Shown: positions 52,487-64,000 of the stretch, one piece after another
Layout of the letters: every line of letters starts with the position of its first letter
Numbering within the stretch: the first letter of the stretch is position 1
DNA from: Callaeas wilsoni
Lineage: Eukaryota > Chordata > Aves > Passeriformes > Callaeidae
Assembly (NCBI GenBank): GCA_013398955.1
Contig: VWPU01014135.1
Location: forward strand, 682,001-746,000
Length of the DNA: 64,000 bases
Reading direction: 5' to 3'
Program-made: the position numbers and the translations under genes
Notes under the pieces: generated by a model
Databases searched by the model: none
Told to the model about the DNA's origin: nothing
What the model saw: only the letters and a program-made list of their open reading frames with translations

Positions 52487-52622
52487 CGATCCTGTCGGGA
52501 GTGTTGTCCAGCTGCGACGGGGAGCTGGACACGCTGCTGCTGGGGTGCGAGGACGCGTGGCTGCCGGGCCGCTGGCTGTCCTCCAGGGACGGCGCCGGAG
52601 AAGGGCTGTCCTGGATCCTCTC
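52487..52622 (-). CDS. DACH2: DACH2 coding exon, Ser/Pro-rich linker
   Basis: This 136-nt exon encodes 45 residues from ERIQDSPSPAPSLED to NTPDRI and then gives one base (G) to the next codon. It is a low-complexity linker rich in Ser and Pro (SSHPSSSVSSSPSQ), the same character as the corresponding region in DACH1 and DACH2 of other vertebrates, and is probably disordered. The acceptor is CTGTTTGCAG and the donor is ATCG followed by GTCAGT, a usable but slightly non-consensus donor. It joins in phase 0 to the exon at 63627-63799. The exon is very GC- and CpG-rich, in contrast to the AT-rich exons nearer the 3' end of the gene. The frame stays open past the donor for 95 codons, which matters because a solo LTR with a poly(A) signal follows (see findings). 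Confidence 0.94.
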
Positions 52623-55600
52623 CTGCAAACAGAAGCACAGCAAGGGCTGGGCCACTTCATCCACGGGCTTCAAATGAAAAAACTGAGGTTGGCTTAAAAG
52701 TAATGATAACCAATGGTGTTTCTGAGGTGAACAGAGAACAGAACTCACGTCTCAAGAGCAGTAATCTACAGCCAAAACCAACACAGCCTTCTACAAGCTA
52801 CGTGTCTGAGCTTAGCTTCTCATTTGACACCTTTTTCTTGTTGGCAACTTTTTATGTTCTAAGTTTTTCCACACGTACGAACATATAGAACGTTCTTTCA
52901 TGTTGCTTTCACAAACTACTTTTAGTCTACAGGTAGTAGGACTGCCATATGTGAGTCACATTTCAAATAAACAACCCAGAGCTGGACTGAACCGTCACTA
53001 AATGCAGTCAAATATGCAATCAGAATCTGTACTTGTAAATTTGTAACTAGAATCTGTACCTGAATAAATTACATTAGTATCTTCTCAGGGTAGCACCTGG
53101 ACAAATGACAAAAGCTGTGGCACTGGTAAGAACTTCCTTCTTGCATGAAAAGCACCACTGTCTAAGAGTCTGCTTGCAAATTCTTATATCTGCACATGAA
53201 ACTTTGATATTAACCTCTACTTTAAATATATATAGCACTTGAGGTAAGGAGGGGGAAAAAAGGGGTAAGAAATTTAAAAAAAAAAAAGGTAAAATGAAAT
53301 TCTGTATTTCTGTGTATCTATACTTGCGAATTTCCTGAAGATGCTATGGAATTTTCATCAGGAAAAATCTTTAGGAACAGGTTAGCCAAGCACGGCATAA
53401 GTAAAAATTCAACCTTAAGACAAGAGATTGTGAGACCACTTGAGATCCTTCCAACCCAGTGTTTCCACACATATACTTTTAATTAAAATTCTAGTGCCCT
53501 TCATTCCTGTTCCCAGACCCAACAGAAAATGAGCATCTTCTGAAAAGGACAATCAGGGTCTGAGATACTCCAGATGTTTTTCTCTTATAATCTCTTTTGT
53601 TTTAAAACCTCTGTTGAAGTCCTTGAAAGTATAGTTCCAAGGGAGAGACACTAACGAGGAAAAATGGTTGAATTTACAGAACCCCAGAAACTGAACCTTT
53701 GGAGCTGCCTTCATCCCTGGCGATCATCTGCTTCCTGTGGAAACCCAGAACTGAAATATAACTTTCTTTTTTTTAAAAAAGAGATTCTCTTGCCTCTACC
53801 TCACTAAAAATCACAATTACAGCTCATCTGGGAAAGTTTTCTCAAAGGAACTTTGCAATCTTTCCTCCTTTCTAATCTATTCTAAAGATGTTTCATTAGG
53901 AATATTCAGTCTGGATGCTTGGTAGCAATTTACTGTGTGCTCTGGAAAATAAACTTGGTAGCATCTGAACTTTTTACGCAGTTTTCTAGGTGGAAGCCTG
54001 AATCAATAATGTAGCTTTGGGAAGAGCATGGTGGTTCCTGGAAGTTTTTCCATTATAAAAACTGATACAGAAGCTGCTGTTTGGATGCATCAGGGCAGTT
54101 CATTAATTACACCGCCAGCAAGATCAACAAGAATATTGTGTTACCCATTAAAACCATCCCTCTAAGCCACACTCGTCTTCGTATTTATGGATACTTCTGA
54201 GAGTTAAGCAAAGGGAACATGAGATTGGATCCTCATGGGATGGCATTTCCCTATTCCAACCACACCAGCTGAGAATGTGGCACTGGATGTGGTGTTAATA
54301 GGACTGTTATTGTACATTAAATAACAGCCCAGCCTCAAAACCACCTAACAGATGTGTATCTATTACATAGCTGTTAATCCTCAATGGATCAGTTTCACTA
54401 ATTATCTGTTATTTAATGAACATACAGTAACTAACAGGTCTTAAAGGGAAACTTTTAATGCTAATATTTAACAGATATGAGTCCATTATGTTGAGTCACA
54501 TGTTTTTATAATTTTGAAAACTGAATGGTTTTATACAGATTAGTTTTCAAATTCTGTGGGGAAAAAAATAGTCCAAGTCATTGATTTTAAAAGTCTCCTG
54601 TCTCTTCTTCCTTTTGGCCTCCAAAAGAGAGGGTTTAGAGGCTGCAGGGAGTAACAGAAAAATAAAAGGGAGTTGGGACTTTGTGGATGTGCTGCTGAGT
54701 TGTTTTAAAAGTCACATTCTTACCTCAAGAATTACTGTCCTAAATAGCAATGACTCATACACATGCAATCCTGTGTGGATAAATCCTGTGTGTTTTTTAC
54801 CTTTGTGCAAATAATAGCTTCCAAATAGGTTCCTGCTAACAGGTTACAACTCTGACTGCAATTTCATTTGCCTGGATTTCAGTTTTAACAGTCCTCTTTG
54901 GCACTATTTCCTCTCTTTTTACCACAAAGAGCACTCAATTTACAATTAAGATATCATTTTGAAATGATTAATTTTACAGAAGAGTGCATAGTTTAAGTAA
55001 ATTTCATTGTCTACTGCAACCATGAAAATGAATAGCCAAGGAGAGGACATGCCAACTGTTCTGCAAAAAAACCCTATGAACAAATATGACTAGGAATTAA
55101 CACTTAGATATCACACAAACAGCCATATATGTCATCTTAAATGGGAGTTATTTGAGTAATTCAAAAGCTGATGATTTGGAAAAGCAAAGTATTCCAGCTC
55201 CTTCTGGCAACTGCATTTCCCATTGTGTCTCACTAACTATGAAAATATCTCTGCTTTGAGTAATTTGCCTTCAGACTCAGGGTCTTGGTTTGAAATCTTC
55301 AGGCAGAAGTAAAAGTGTCAAATAATAATGTCCCTCTTAATCACACAGTGAATCACCTTCTAAGAGAATTAGTTGATTATGTCATCTAATGTCTTACCAG
55401 TTACACCAATTCACAGGCACAGGAAAGGCAGAGTTTTCCCTGTAAGCAACAAAGCAGCTGAAATTCCCTCTGCATCCTATGTGCTCCAAAGGAGGATGGA
55501 GTATCCTCATGTGAGGCTGCACATGGATCAAGAAATCGCCCATTTCTAAATGTTTGTGTGGAAATGTGCTGAACTTCCCCTACTATAATGAATAATGCTA

Positions 55601-58600
55601 TGAGCAGACTCTTCTTTTGCTAGTAAACAGATCCATTTTTCAGTCCTGTAATCAGTATGCATCTATTTAGCTACTTAACAGCAATGTGCTCTGGTTCATT
55701 AGGTAGCTACTGTTGTGTCTCAGCCTAGTTAAAATTTCACAGCAAGTTAATCTATTTTATTACAAATGAGAACACAAGTGATAATGTCCTCACCATTTTC
55801 CAAACACAGGGTTAACAGTATTTGTAACAAATCAATGAGAGCATTTAAATCGGAAAATTGCAAATCTAAAATCTTAACATTTTGTTATACGCATTGATGA
55901 CTTCATTTTATTTGTCATCTATGTATTTTACAACCTCGTTACATTTCATATATTCTATTCTTTTTTCCCCTTGAAAATGGCTCCGTTCCCTCTGTACCCT
56001 GCAGGGCAGCCTGGTCCCACATTAGCTAAACACACAGTAATAAAGAAACATTCCTAAATAAAGTAATATTTTCCCCATTTTTATTTCTTCCTATTCATAA
56101 ATTTGCAAGATTAATATTCCAGGTTATAATTTAATGAATTATACATAAGGATTCTACAGATTTTGAGAATTTTATGAAAAATGAAAACATTTCTCAGGAT
56201 CTCACCTATTTATCTACCTACAGTACCTACTTTATCTCATCTTTTTTTCCTTCCTTTACAGAGCTGTAACATAAATTCTCAAAAAGGACTTTTCCAGTAT
56301 TTAATCCCCTTGAAGGGTAATATATTTGTCTCACTAAAGATCAGTGTCCTTCTCTGCCTCAGAAAATGTAGCTACAAAGCTTGACATTGTTAATTTTAGT
56401 TGTGATTTAGCTTAACGGCACTGAAGTCATGAACTCACCCAATTTCCAGGCAGATCCTTGATTTCAGCTCAATATCCCTCTTCTCTCCCCTGTGAGCGAG
56501 TATTCCACACCAATAATAGGAAATACTACGCAGTAGTTGCATCCACAGAAGTTTTATTTGAAATATATATGAACAGCTTACCTATTTTTGACATAATCAT
56601 CTTGACCTTAATTCCTCACCTCTGTTTTTTTTTATAGTATTGATCTCCCTTTTATGTCAAGAGTTTAGAGAAATGATGCTCCTGGATTTTTCTTTTTATT
56701 GTTCCTTATTCTAAGTTGTAATGTAGTTGTAATTATTCTTCCAAATGTTAAACTATTAACGAGTTCCTAGAGGATTTAATGGCATTTCACTGCTGACAAG
56801 CAGGTTCTGGAAGTTTGTCTGAGTCCTGGATGTTTTATTCAGACATTTATCTTGATATTTCATATTTAGTTGAGGTGCTACTGCTCTGCTCTACAGGGCT
56901 CTGCAGGGGTTGGAATTCACCCTCTCTAATGAAATGGAAAGGAAGGAAAAATGGAGATTCTACTGGTTTTAGGCCTAGATTTGAGTTTTCAGGTGTTGTA
57001 AGAAAGATTTCAAGCTGATGTTGGCCATGTTGGAGAAACAAGAGTTCATGGGCTCTGCCAGAAAAAATCCCAGCACTAACTTGTACACTGGTTCCCCACT
57101 GGGATTTTTACTGTGCTACACCTCCACCTCCCAGTGGTTGCAAAATCTCCATTCATATCCTCAAAATGGACTACACAGTTACAAAAAAATTCTAGAAACC
57201 AGAGCCTGACTCCTCTGGAGGGGTCTGTGAAGCCAGGACGGGCAGGCAGTGTGTCTGCAGCCTTCCCCACCTCCAGCCCCATTCCCGCTGAGCCACCTCT
57301 GCTCCCCCCTCCTTGGCTGCATCCCACCCTCAGCAAGGGAGAAGAATAAGAAAAGTTAAGACAATTCACAGTTTCAGTCAGCAAAGACCTGAATTGCTAA
57401 CACTTCCCTTTTTTTAGTTAATACCAAGATGTATTTCTTTCCAATTGACCTTACTTGATACTAATGCTGTTTGAATTCTAATAACCAGCACACTTTTAAT
57501 AGTGTTCTAAAGTTTACAGTCCTTAACGGATGGACTACTCAATTTAGGCTTTTCCAAGGAAAAGAATACCCCTGACACAGGAAGCAGGAGCTGTGCTACA
57601 CCTGAACTGCTGCCACCAAGAACTGAGATGGTCACAGCCACTGTTTCTGGGCTAGGGAAGAGCAGTTTGGTTTGGATTTTGAGTCATTCCACCCTGGAAA
57701 TGAGCACACACAAAGACTGGGGGTGGCTTGTTGGTCTTCTGAGCTGTTTAGAGTAGCTGTGATTGCTGTAGGTACTGGAGATGAACAAGGTAAACAGCTG
57801 GCCTAAAATCCAAGATAGGATCTGTGTGTCTGAAAGCCAGCTGGCTCCCATTCATCTCTTGCAGTGTATCGGGAAGTCGTTCGCTTAAAATATGTACTTT
57901 GCCATTTAAAATGCAATTTTTTTTTTCCACTGTGTACATATAGTGGTTCCAGTTGTAGTCAACTGGCAATTATTTTCTCACAGAATTTAAGAAATCATAA
58001 AAACTCCTACATTTACTGATTTTAATACCAGATGTTCACTCACTAATTCCATTACCTCGTGACTACTTCCTATCAATCCATTAATTGCCAGCTGCTCAGC
58101 CAAACAGAGAAGTGCAGCTAATCAGATGGTGCTGGGAAACAGCCAAACAGGAGCTGCCTTCTTCCCCATTTCTTAAATTAGCAGTCACTGGGACAGCCAT
58201 GGAAACCTTCACTCCTGGATTAAGATCTTGACGTTCTTTGAATCTGAGAGCACAACAGTGCCTGAAACTGGAAAGGATCTCGCAGTGGAAGCTTGGTACT
58301 AGTGCCCCTCTCCTGAATTGTTTCCCCCAGTGCTGCCCTGGAAGGGAGGAAAGGCACTCCCAGGACTAATGATGATAATGCTCTACCTCATCTACGTTAG
58401 AGCCGTATCAGTTATTAAGGACAAATGCAAATGACTAAGCTAATACTAAAAAGATCTGAGCCAGAACTAAGAGCTTAGATGTGCTTGGCCTAACAATTTT
58501 CCTTTGCAAGCTCTGCAAAAAGAGATGTTTCTGACTGGATTTTTTTTTTCCACTTGGAAGTTTAAAGTAAGTATTCAATGCTTAAAACCTCTCAGCGAGG

Positions 58601-60390
58601 GTGCTAAGGAGGCAGGTGTTCTTGGCACTGCAGGGAGAGGGGCAGCCTCCCTCCAAAGGAGGAGATGAGAGGGGTATTTAATGCAATTTGAAAGGATCTG
58701 AACACCTCCCAACAGAGTAATTTCTCTGAATCACTGAATAAAGAGATACAAACCTGCACACTCACTTCTCCTTCGCCTCAAACAGAGCCACAAAAATAAA
58801 CCTTACAAGAAGCCAACAAACTCCCGTGTCTCACACGTCACTCCTCTAACATATCCCAGTCCCATTCCAGCAATCAGCTGCCAGCAAGGAGCACAAGCTA
58901 AGGAACAGGACAGAATAAATCTAATAATATGAAAAATCACAGGCACTGTAGGGAAGTTTTATTTTATAAATGTTGCAATACCCTGAAAACAATTCATAAT
59001 GGATTGAACGCACAGAGAGATATGAAATTACTTATGTTAGAAATTCTGTAATGGGAGATGTTTCTATTGTGAGAAGAATTGTTTCAGAGCATTTTGATAT
59101 GGCCACATTTTTCTGGCTGTCAGGTAAATATTATGAATGTGAGTTGTAGAGCACACAGAAAATAGCACCTCTCAGCAATAATTACACAGCCCATCTGTAC
59201 TCTCTTCAGGGAATTTAAAATCATGTCATATACATCCTTTACAAATGCCTTAACAATCCCACAAAATCAGGAGAAAAACAGAACTCCAAGAGAAGCAGAC
59301 TCAAAAATCTCTACTGCATGTCTAGATCCCACTGTACAAACAATGCTTTGCTCTGGTGATCAGATTATTTTATGAAGTATATTGGGGTTAAATTCTCAGG
59401 GAATTCTGAGCTACGAATATAAAAATGCTTTAATTCTTTTTTTAAAAGCATTTAAATTCCTTTTTTCTTCTGTGTATCCCACTGGCACTCAACGAAAGCG
59501 CCACTTATTCCTAACTGGGACCTTGATGAGAGCAAAGAAAGAATAAGAGAAAAGCAGGAATACAGCAAGCATGAGGGGATGACAACAGAAGAAAAATGGA
59601 CAGCAGGAAACCAATTTTCAGAACGACTCCTACTCGGGAGAAGCACATCCCTCAGCAGCTCCAAAGAGGCTGTTTGCCAGAAGGAAAGGGAGGGAGCACG
59701 AGGAGGAAGAGGGTGAGATGTGAGCAAGAGGAGCAAGGAGGGTGCAAAACATGTCAGGTAAGTAAAATGAGAAGCAAGGAAAATTTGGGAGAAAACAAGT
59801 GTCAGACCTCTGGCAGGAAGTTTTGCCTCATTACTCTCAGTACTCTTTGCATATCTAACACAAAAGGAGCAGCTTAAGGCCCCTGGTTTGGGTTTGGTTC
59901 CCAGGATTTCAAGCTCAGCCTAACCACGGCATTTCCCACCAGCCTGCTCCCAAGGACATCTGGGGAAGTGGCCTTTCAGTGAACAGTCAAAGATGATGAC
60001 AGTCACAGCTCCAGACTTGGCTCTTGCCAGCCTTCCCTTCACTCTCCTAACCCCAAACCTCTCTCCTGCCCTCTCCCTGCTTTTTGGCTGGAATTGTGTA
60101 AACTCGTATGTTTTCAGTCATGGAAGGTCATATTTGTTACAGGTGCACTGTAAAGGTCTAAAATATTTACACCTGTATTTACAGGTGTAAAATAAAAATC
60201 TTCAGTTATGTAGCTACTGCTCTCTGGAGCTGAGCATTTTACAAACTTCAGTGAAAAATCCTCTCACTTTTCTATAAAGGGCTCATCCGGACTTTCCTTC
60301 GGAACACCTGAAAATATTGTCACTGAGCAGGTTTCTCTGAGTTTCAGGAACAAAATTACTGTATGATAGTAAACTGCTACATTTATTCAC

Positions 60391-60512
60391 AGAATCACAG
60401 GCTTGTTTGGGTTGGAGGGACCCTAAAGGTCACCTCATTCCACCCCTGCCATTGGCAGGGACACCTTCCACTAGACCAGGGTGCTCCATCCAATCTGGCC
60501 TTGAGCATTCAC
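60391..60512 (-). mobile_element. CR1 LINE 3' end fragment
   Basis: AGAATCACAGGCTTGTTTGG, then GTTGGAGGGACC, GGCAGGGACACCTTCCACTA, GACCAGG, and CATCCAATCTGGCCTTGAGC follow the antisense CR1 terminal consensus as recalled. The fragment is 5'-truncated at about 120 bp, in DACH2 orientation, and retains slightly more of the consensus than the copy at 39,144. Confidence 0.92.
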
Positions 60513-63155
60513 TGCTCTTTCTAGCCCAAACCACGACTCAAGTGTACTTGGCCAAATTCCACCCCACACTGGTCCTCATTTGACACCCAAGCCATTCCCG
60601 GACTGCAGAGCAGGTCCAGCTGAAGGACAGCTCTGGAAAAAAAGAACTAACAGGAGAGTGGATGCAAGAGGGAGAAGAGAGAGGGTGGTAAAGTCAGTGC
60701 TGCTGTCAAATTTTGCTTTTGCCATATGAAACCCTCAACAACAGAGATTCTTCGGAGCCAGTTGAGCCAAGTTTCAAACACAGCAAGCTCCTTCAGATGT
60801 GCAGTAAATCCCTGGAAGGTTGGATTTATCACAGGGCCACTGCCAGAACTGCAGCCACAGTGCTGCTGGTGCTGCTATAATCACATCACATCACATCATG
60901 TTATAGATGGCTAAGAAGGTTTTGTGAGCCTGGCCATTGTGCCTCCCTAATTTATGGTGTTCCTGTCAGGGAGAAATCAAGTTTCATAGTTATGACATTT
61001 CTTTCTGGAGCACTAAATGTTAACTTTGCTGATCAGGCATATCTTGGTAGAACAGTTTATTTCTAAATGGCAAACGTGATATAAAAAGCATAATGACTTC
61101 ATTCAAAACCTTATAAAGCAGCTGATTCTCACACCTATAGAAAACAGGCCAAGTGGTATTTTAGTCATCAGACTATGGAAACAGACACACTCTCAATATA
61201 TTCGATTCATTTCTCCCATTTTAAGTAAAAACATGATGCTGGGATTGCATTCTATTGAAAACTAGCCATGTTTTATACTTTTTAAATGCACTTAAATAAT
61301 GTCTTATAATAAAAGTATTACTGACAGCAGGAGCAGCAGTGCTTTTCTTCTACATGTTTCACTTTGTACAAGAATTTCATATTAACTGGTCATCATTCTG
61401 TGCTGGATGATTGTACATAAGGGAAGGAAAGGACAAAAGGAGCCTCACACTGTAATAAAATTCATCTACAGTTTCAGCACTCAGAACAAACTGGAGAAAG
61501 ATGCAGCACCACTTGACAGGTGAGAGTAACACAGCGAAGGATGCACACTCTGCCTCTGTCACGTTGGCTACTGGTACATTTTCCTCTGCAACATGAGAGG
61601 AAATAATTCCCACCAGAGTGCTGGCGAGACCTCGTGTTCCTGTGGAAATACTGTGTCTCCTCTAGTGCAGATGCTGGGGAAAAAAACAGCTGTAAATGAG
61701 TAACTCACAGCAGCAAGGGCCTGCTAAGTAACACCCTGAGACCCAACTGCCTGCAAAAACTGCAGTTTAAACTACAAAGGACTAGCATTGTTTGCAAATA
61801 CATATTTAATCTTCATTTTGACATACCGGTAACATTTACAGTCCAATCAAAGCTTCTGCAGGTTTATTTGCCACTACAAATATTCCACTGCTGTGTTAGG
61901 ATCAGGGTTTTGTCAAGAGGTCTCTGAATAGGTGAAGAAAAGGTTATGGTTTGAAATGAATGGAACCTCAACTAATTTCTAACCATTTTATGACCTGCAT
62001 TAACTAACAGACAGTTGGACATCAGAAAGAGACGTTTTCCCCACCCAGTCAACAACTGTGCAGGCACACTGATGATAAAGAGAAGTTTTTACACATCTTA
62101 ATCCTAAGCAGGGATCCTAACGGGAAATGTCACCCCTGAATTTTCCCAGCCTACTCAGAATCCAAGAGAAAAGAAAGTCAATAAAACCAAAGCATTCAGA
62201 ACAAAATTCACCCTAATCTGGAAGTGGACTACCAGTAAAAAAGAGAAACAACCTGAAGCAATTTTGGAGATGCTTAGGGCCAGAAACAAAATCAGAAGGA
62301 AAACCCCACCAGAACCTCAGGCACAGAGGGATGTAGAATTTTACTGCAGTGATGTGACAAGAGAATTGCTGTCCCCCTTGAGAGGATGTTGCTATACAGG
62401 CATGAACCATGAACATGTGCTTGGGTACTGCAAGTTTCTTCCCCTGCTTGATTTAGAAACAAAATCTCCTGCAGCACCAACCTGTGACAAAAGGAAGTAC
62501 AACACAACCCTCACTAATGTGTTCTCACAATACATTGGATTGTAATGTTGGAAACAGTAACTTGCTCAGTGATAAAATAATGAATCACTCAAATTCATGT
62601 TTTACAATAAAGATATGAGAGGTTAAGTTCAGCAAATCAGTGCGAGTTGCTAGAATAAAGCAACTCAGAACTCAGATTCCAGAGTGACAGGGATACTTGA
62701 GTGTAAATGAGCACAAATATTGAAGACAGTTACTTTCCAGAACAGATAGCTCTATAGACTCATATATTTAAACCCAAAGAAAAATGGACTAAACTAATGA
62801 ACTTTCAAAGCTGACAACATTTTACTTTGTCAACAAGAAACCCACGTGTGCCTGCAAACACACACACAAGTCAGACTGGTAACACCTTTAATTTTTGCTC
62901 AGTAAAAAGTGGACACACTGTTTTAGAGAATCCCATCACATCAATCCTTCACAGGCACTGATCCTACACATTTCTATTTTGAAAATTTCTTGGTTAAATG
63001 TATTTTTGAGTGTGTGGCAGGACAGCAGCTCTCCACACAGGCAAGAACCTTTCTGAACAGCTTATTTGGAAGAGACTACGACAAACCTTTCAAAATACAG
63101 ACACGTTTTAACCAACTAGAAGGAAGTTCAGGTTTGGCTACCAGAGACTGTACTC

Positions 63156-63328
63156 ACTAAAGTACTTGTGATGATTTTCTCAGGTATTTACCTGAGATGG
63201 GCAGGATGGGCACTGCTAGAATTCGTGTCACGTTCCACAGCCCTACTAAGGTACTTGCAATGATTTTCTCTATTTACCTGCTCTGGATTTGCAGTCCACT
63301 AGAATTCCTGTCATGTCCTACAGCATTT
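63156..63328. repeat. Diverged 89-bp tandem duplication
   Basis: ACTAAAGTACTTGTGATGAT at 63156 and ACTAAGGTACTTGCAATGAT at 63245 begin two adjacent units. Shared blocks continue through TTTTCTC, TATTTACCTG, CTAGAATTC-TGTCA and C-TACAGC or CCACAGC. Several substitutions and one small gap separate the copies. Confidence 0.85.
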
Positions 63329-63626
63329 TCTCTTAAGTTTGACTTAAAACAACATTTTAGAAGAGTTACTGAGCTTTCACAGATCGTAACTCTAGCCTGC
63401 AGTGAGTGTTAGCGTCCATTTTTAATTACATTACAGACTAATGGACAGATCAGAGCAGCTGAACTCCTCGGCTGCGGTGGTGGGTATTGCTCAGTGTCAG
63501 GAGCAGCCCCAGCGAGCTGGAGCAGGGTGAACTCGCTGCCTCGTCCTTCTCCTCGCTGGGAGAGGCACGGCCGGCGCTCTGCGAGCCACGAGGAGCAGCC
63601 CGGAGCGGCTGGGAGAGGTGCCTTAC

Positions 63627-63799
63627 CTTGATGACGGAGGCCCCTGCCCTGGAGAGAGGGCTGTGCATCTGCGCCGCCGCTGCCATGTTGGCGATGGTGT
63701 TGAGATGGTTCATCTGGTTCATGGCCATGGCCACCGAGGCCGGGGGGAGGCTGACGGGGAGCAGGGGGTGCGGCATCATCATGAAGGGCAGGTCTATCC
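63627..63799 (-). CDS. DACH2: DACH2 coding exon, conserved Met/Pro-rich segment (first DACH2 exon in the window)
   Basis: DACH2 is a nuclear transcription cofactor of the retinal-determination network (Pax-Six-Eya-Dach). This 173-nt exon supplies two bases of a split codon and then 57 residues, beginning IDLPFMMMPHPLLPVSLPPA and ending RAGASVIK. The middle carries MNQMNHLNTIANMAAAAQ, a block I recall as diagnostic of DACH2; DACH1 reads MSQMNHLSTIANMAAAAQ. The acceptor is seen as CTCTCCGCAG before GGATAGACC, and the donor is AAG followed by GTAAGG, so the exon ends in phase 0. This segment lies between the Ski/Sno/Dac domain, which is outside the window to the right, and the C-terminal coiled coil. 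It has no known catalytic role. Flanks and exon are strongly CpG-rich. The exon identity is very secure; the DACH2-over-DACH1 call is also strong. Confidence 0.95.
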
Positions 63800-64000
63800 C
63801 TGCGGAGAGCACGGCCACGTCACTCGGGCACCCCGAACACCACCGCCCAAACCCACGAGCAGAACATCCTAGCAGTCCTGGGCTTGCACAGGGACACAAC
63901 TGCCTGCGCAGCCCAGGGAAGGCTGCCTTGTGCTGGGCAGGGGAACGCGCGGCTGCGGAGTGACGCGAAATGAATACGCGGCTGCGCAAGTTCACCCATC
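63800..64000 (-). other. DACH2: DACH2 intron, partial, CpG-rich
   Basis: Sequence upstream of the acceptor at 63800-63801 continues past the window edge. It is GC- and CpG-rich, continuing the island that covers the neighbouring exon. The preceding exon is outside the window. Confidence 0.8.

Larger units (their letters stand above)
52623..63626 (-). other. DACH2: DACH2 intron (11.0 kb)
   Basis: It runs from donor GTAAGG to acceptor CTGTTTGCAG. It contains a CR1 3' fragment at 60,391-60,512, an 89-bp tandem duplication at 63,156-63,328, an ATCAC microsatellite near 60,878-60,898 and otherwise unique AT-rich sequence. I see no exon, RNA gene or other transposable element. Confidence 0.8.

Noticed and set aside
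1..64000. CRISPR array, phage, plasmid or bacterial operon
   Set aside because: No spaced identical repeats, no ribosome-binding-site-led gene strings and no prokaryotic protein families; the window is vertebrate intronic and intergenic DNA.

Overview
The window is vertebrate, almost certainly avian, nuclear DNA. Large introns with canonical splice sites, no operon structure, low interspersed-repeat density, CR1 LINE 3' ends carrying the terminal motif typical of birds, and a retroviral solo LTR all point to a bird. A songbird is possible, but the sequence does not settle the order.

The only gene I can support is the 3' half of DACH2 (dachshund family transcription cofactor 2), on the minus strand. 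Seven coding segments run from right to left: 63799-63627, 52622-52487, 20376-20231, 19709-19562, 18202-18059, 15049-14984 and 6519-6503. Their reading phases join without conflict (830 nt, 275 whole residues plus stop). They encode the conserved methionine/proline-rich segment, a Ser/Pro linker, a second conserved segment, the C-terminal coiled coil (Dachbox-C/DD2, the Eya-interaction region) and a short tail. The promoter, first exons and N-terminal Ski/Sno/Dac domain lie to the right, beyond base 64000. Paralog choice rests on recalled human DACH2 residues (MNQMNHLNTIANMAAAAQ, FADGLSSVETLL, the GIPD-EIE tail), which fit DACH2 better than DACH1.

Layout: 1 to about 5,900 is downstream intergenic sequence (or distal 3' UTR if farther poly(A) signals are used). 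About 5,900-6,502 is probable 3' UTR. 6,503-20,376 holds the last five coding segments. 20,377-52,486 is one 32-kb intron. 52,487-63,799 holds two exons separated by an 11-kb intron. The 32-kb intron contains a CR1 copy, a minisatellite, an orphan CpG-rich island bracketed by diverged direct repeats, and a 575-bp solo LTR with a perfect 6-bp target duplication. The LTR lies 302 bp past a DACH2 donor site, in the gene's own orientation.

The observations most worth following are: a TGA that shortens the DACH2 C-terminus relative to the recalled human protein; a perfect four-tract G-quadruplex motif at the last 3' splice site; the sense-oriented LTR with its poly(A) signal; three octamer-like sites spaced exactly 18 bp apart; and the orphan CpG island. 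I found no other protein-coding gene, no convincing RNA gene, no CRISPR array and no prokaryotic-type system.
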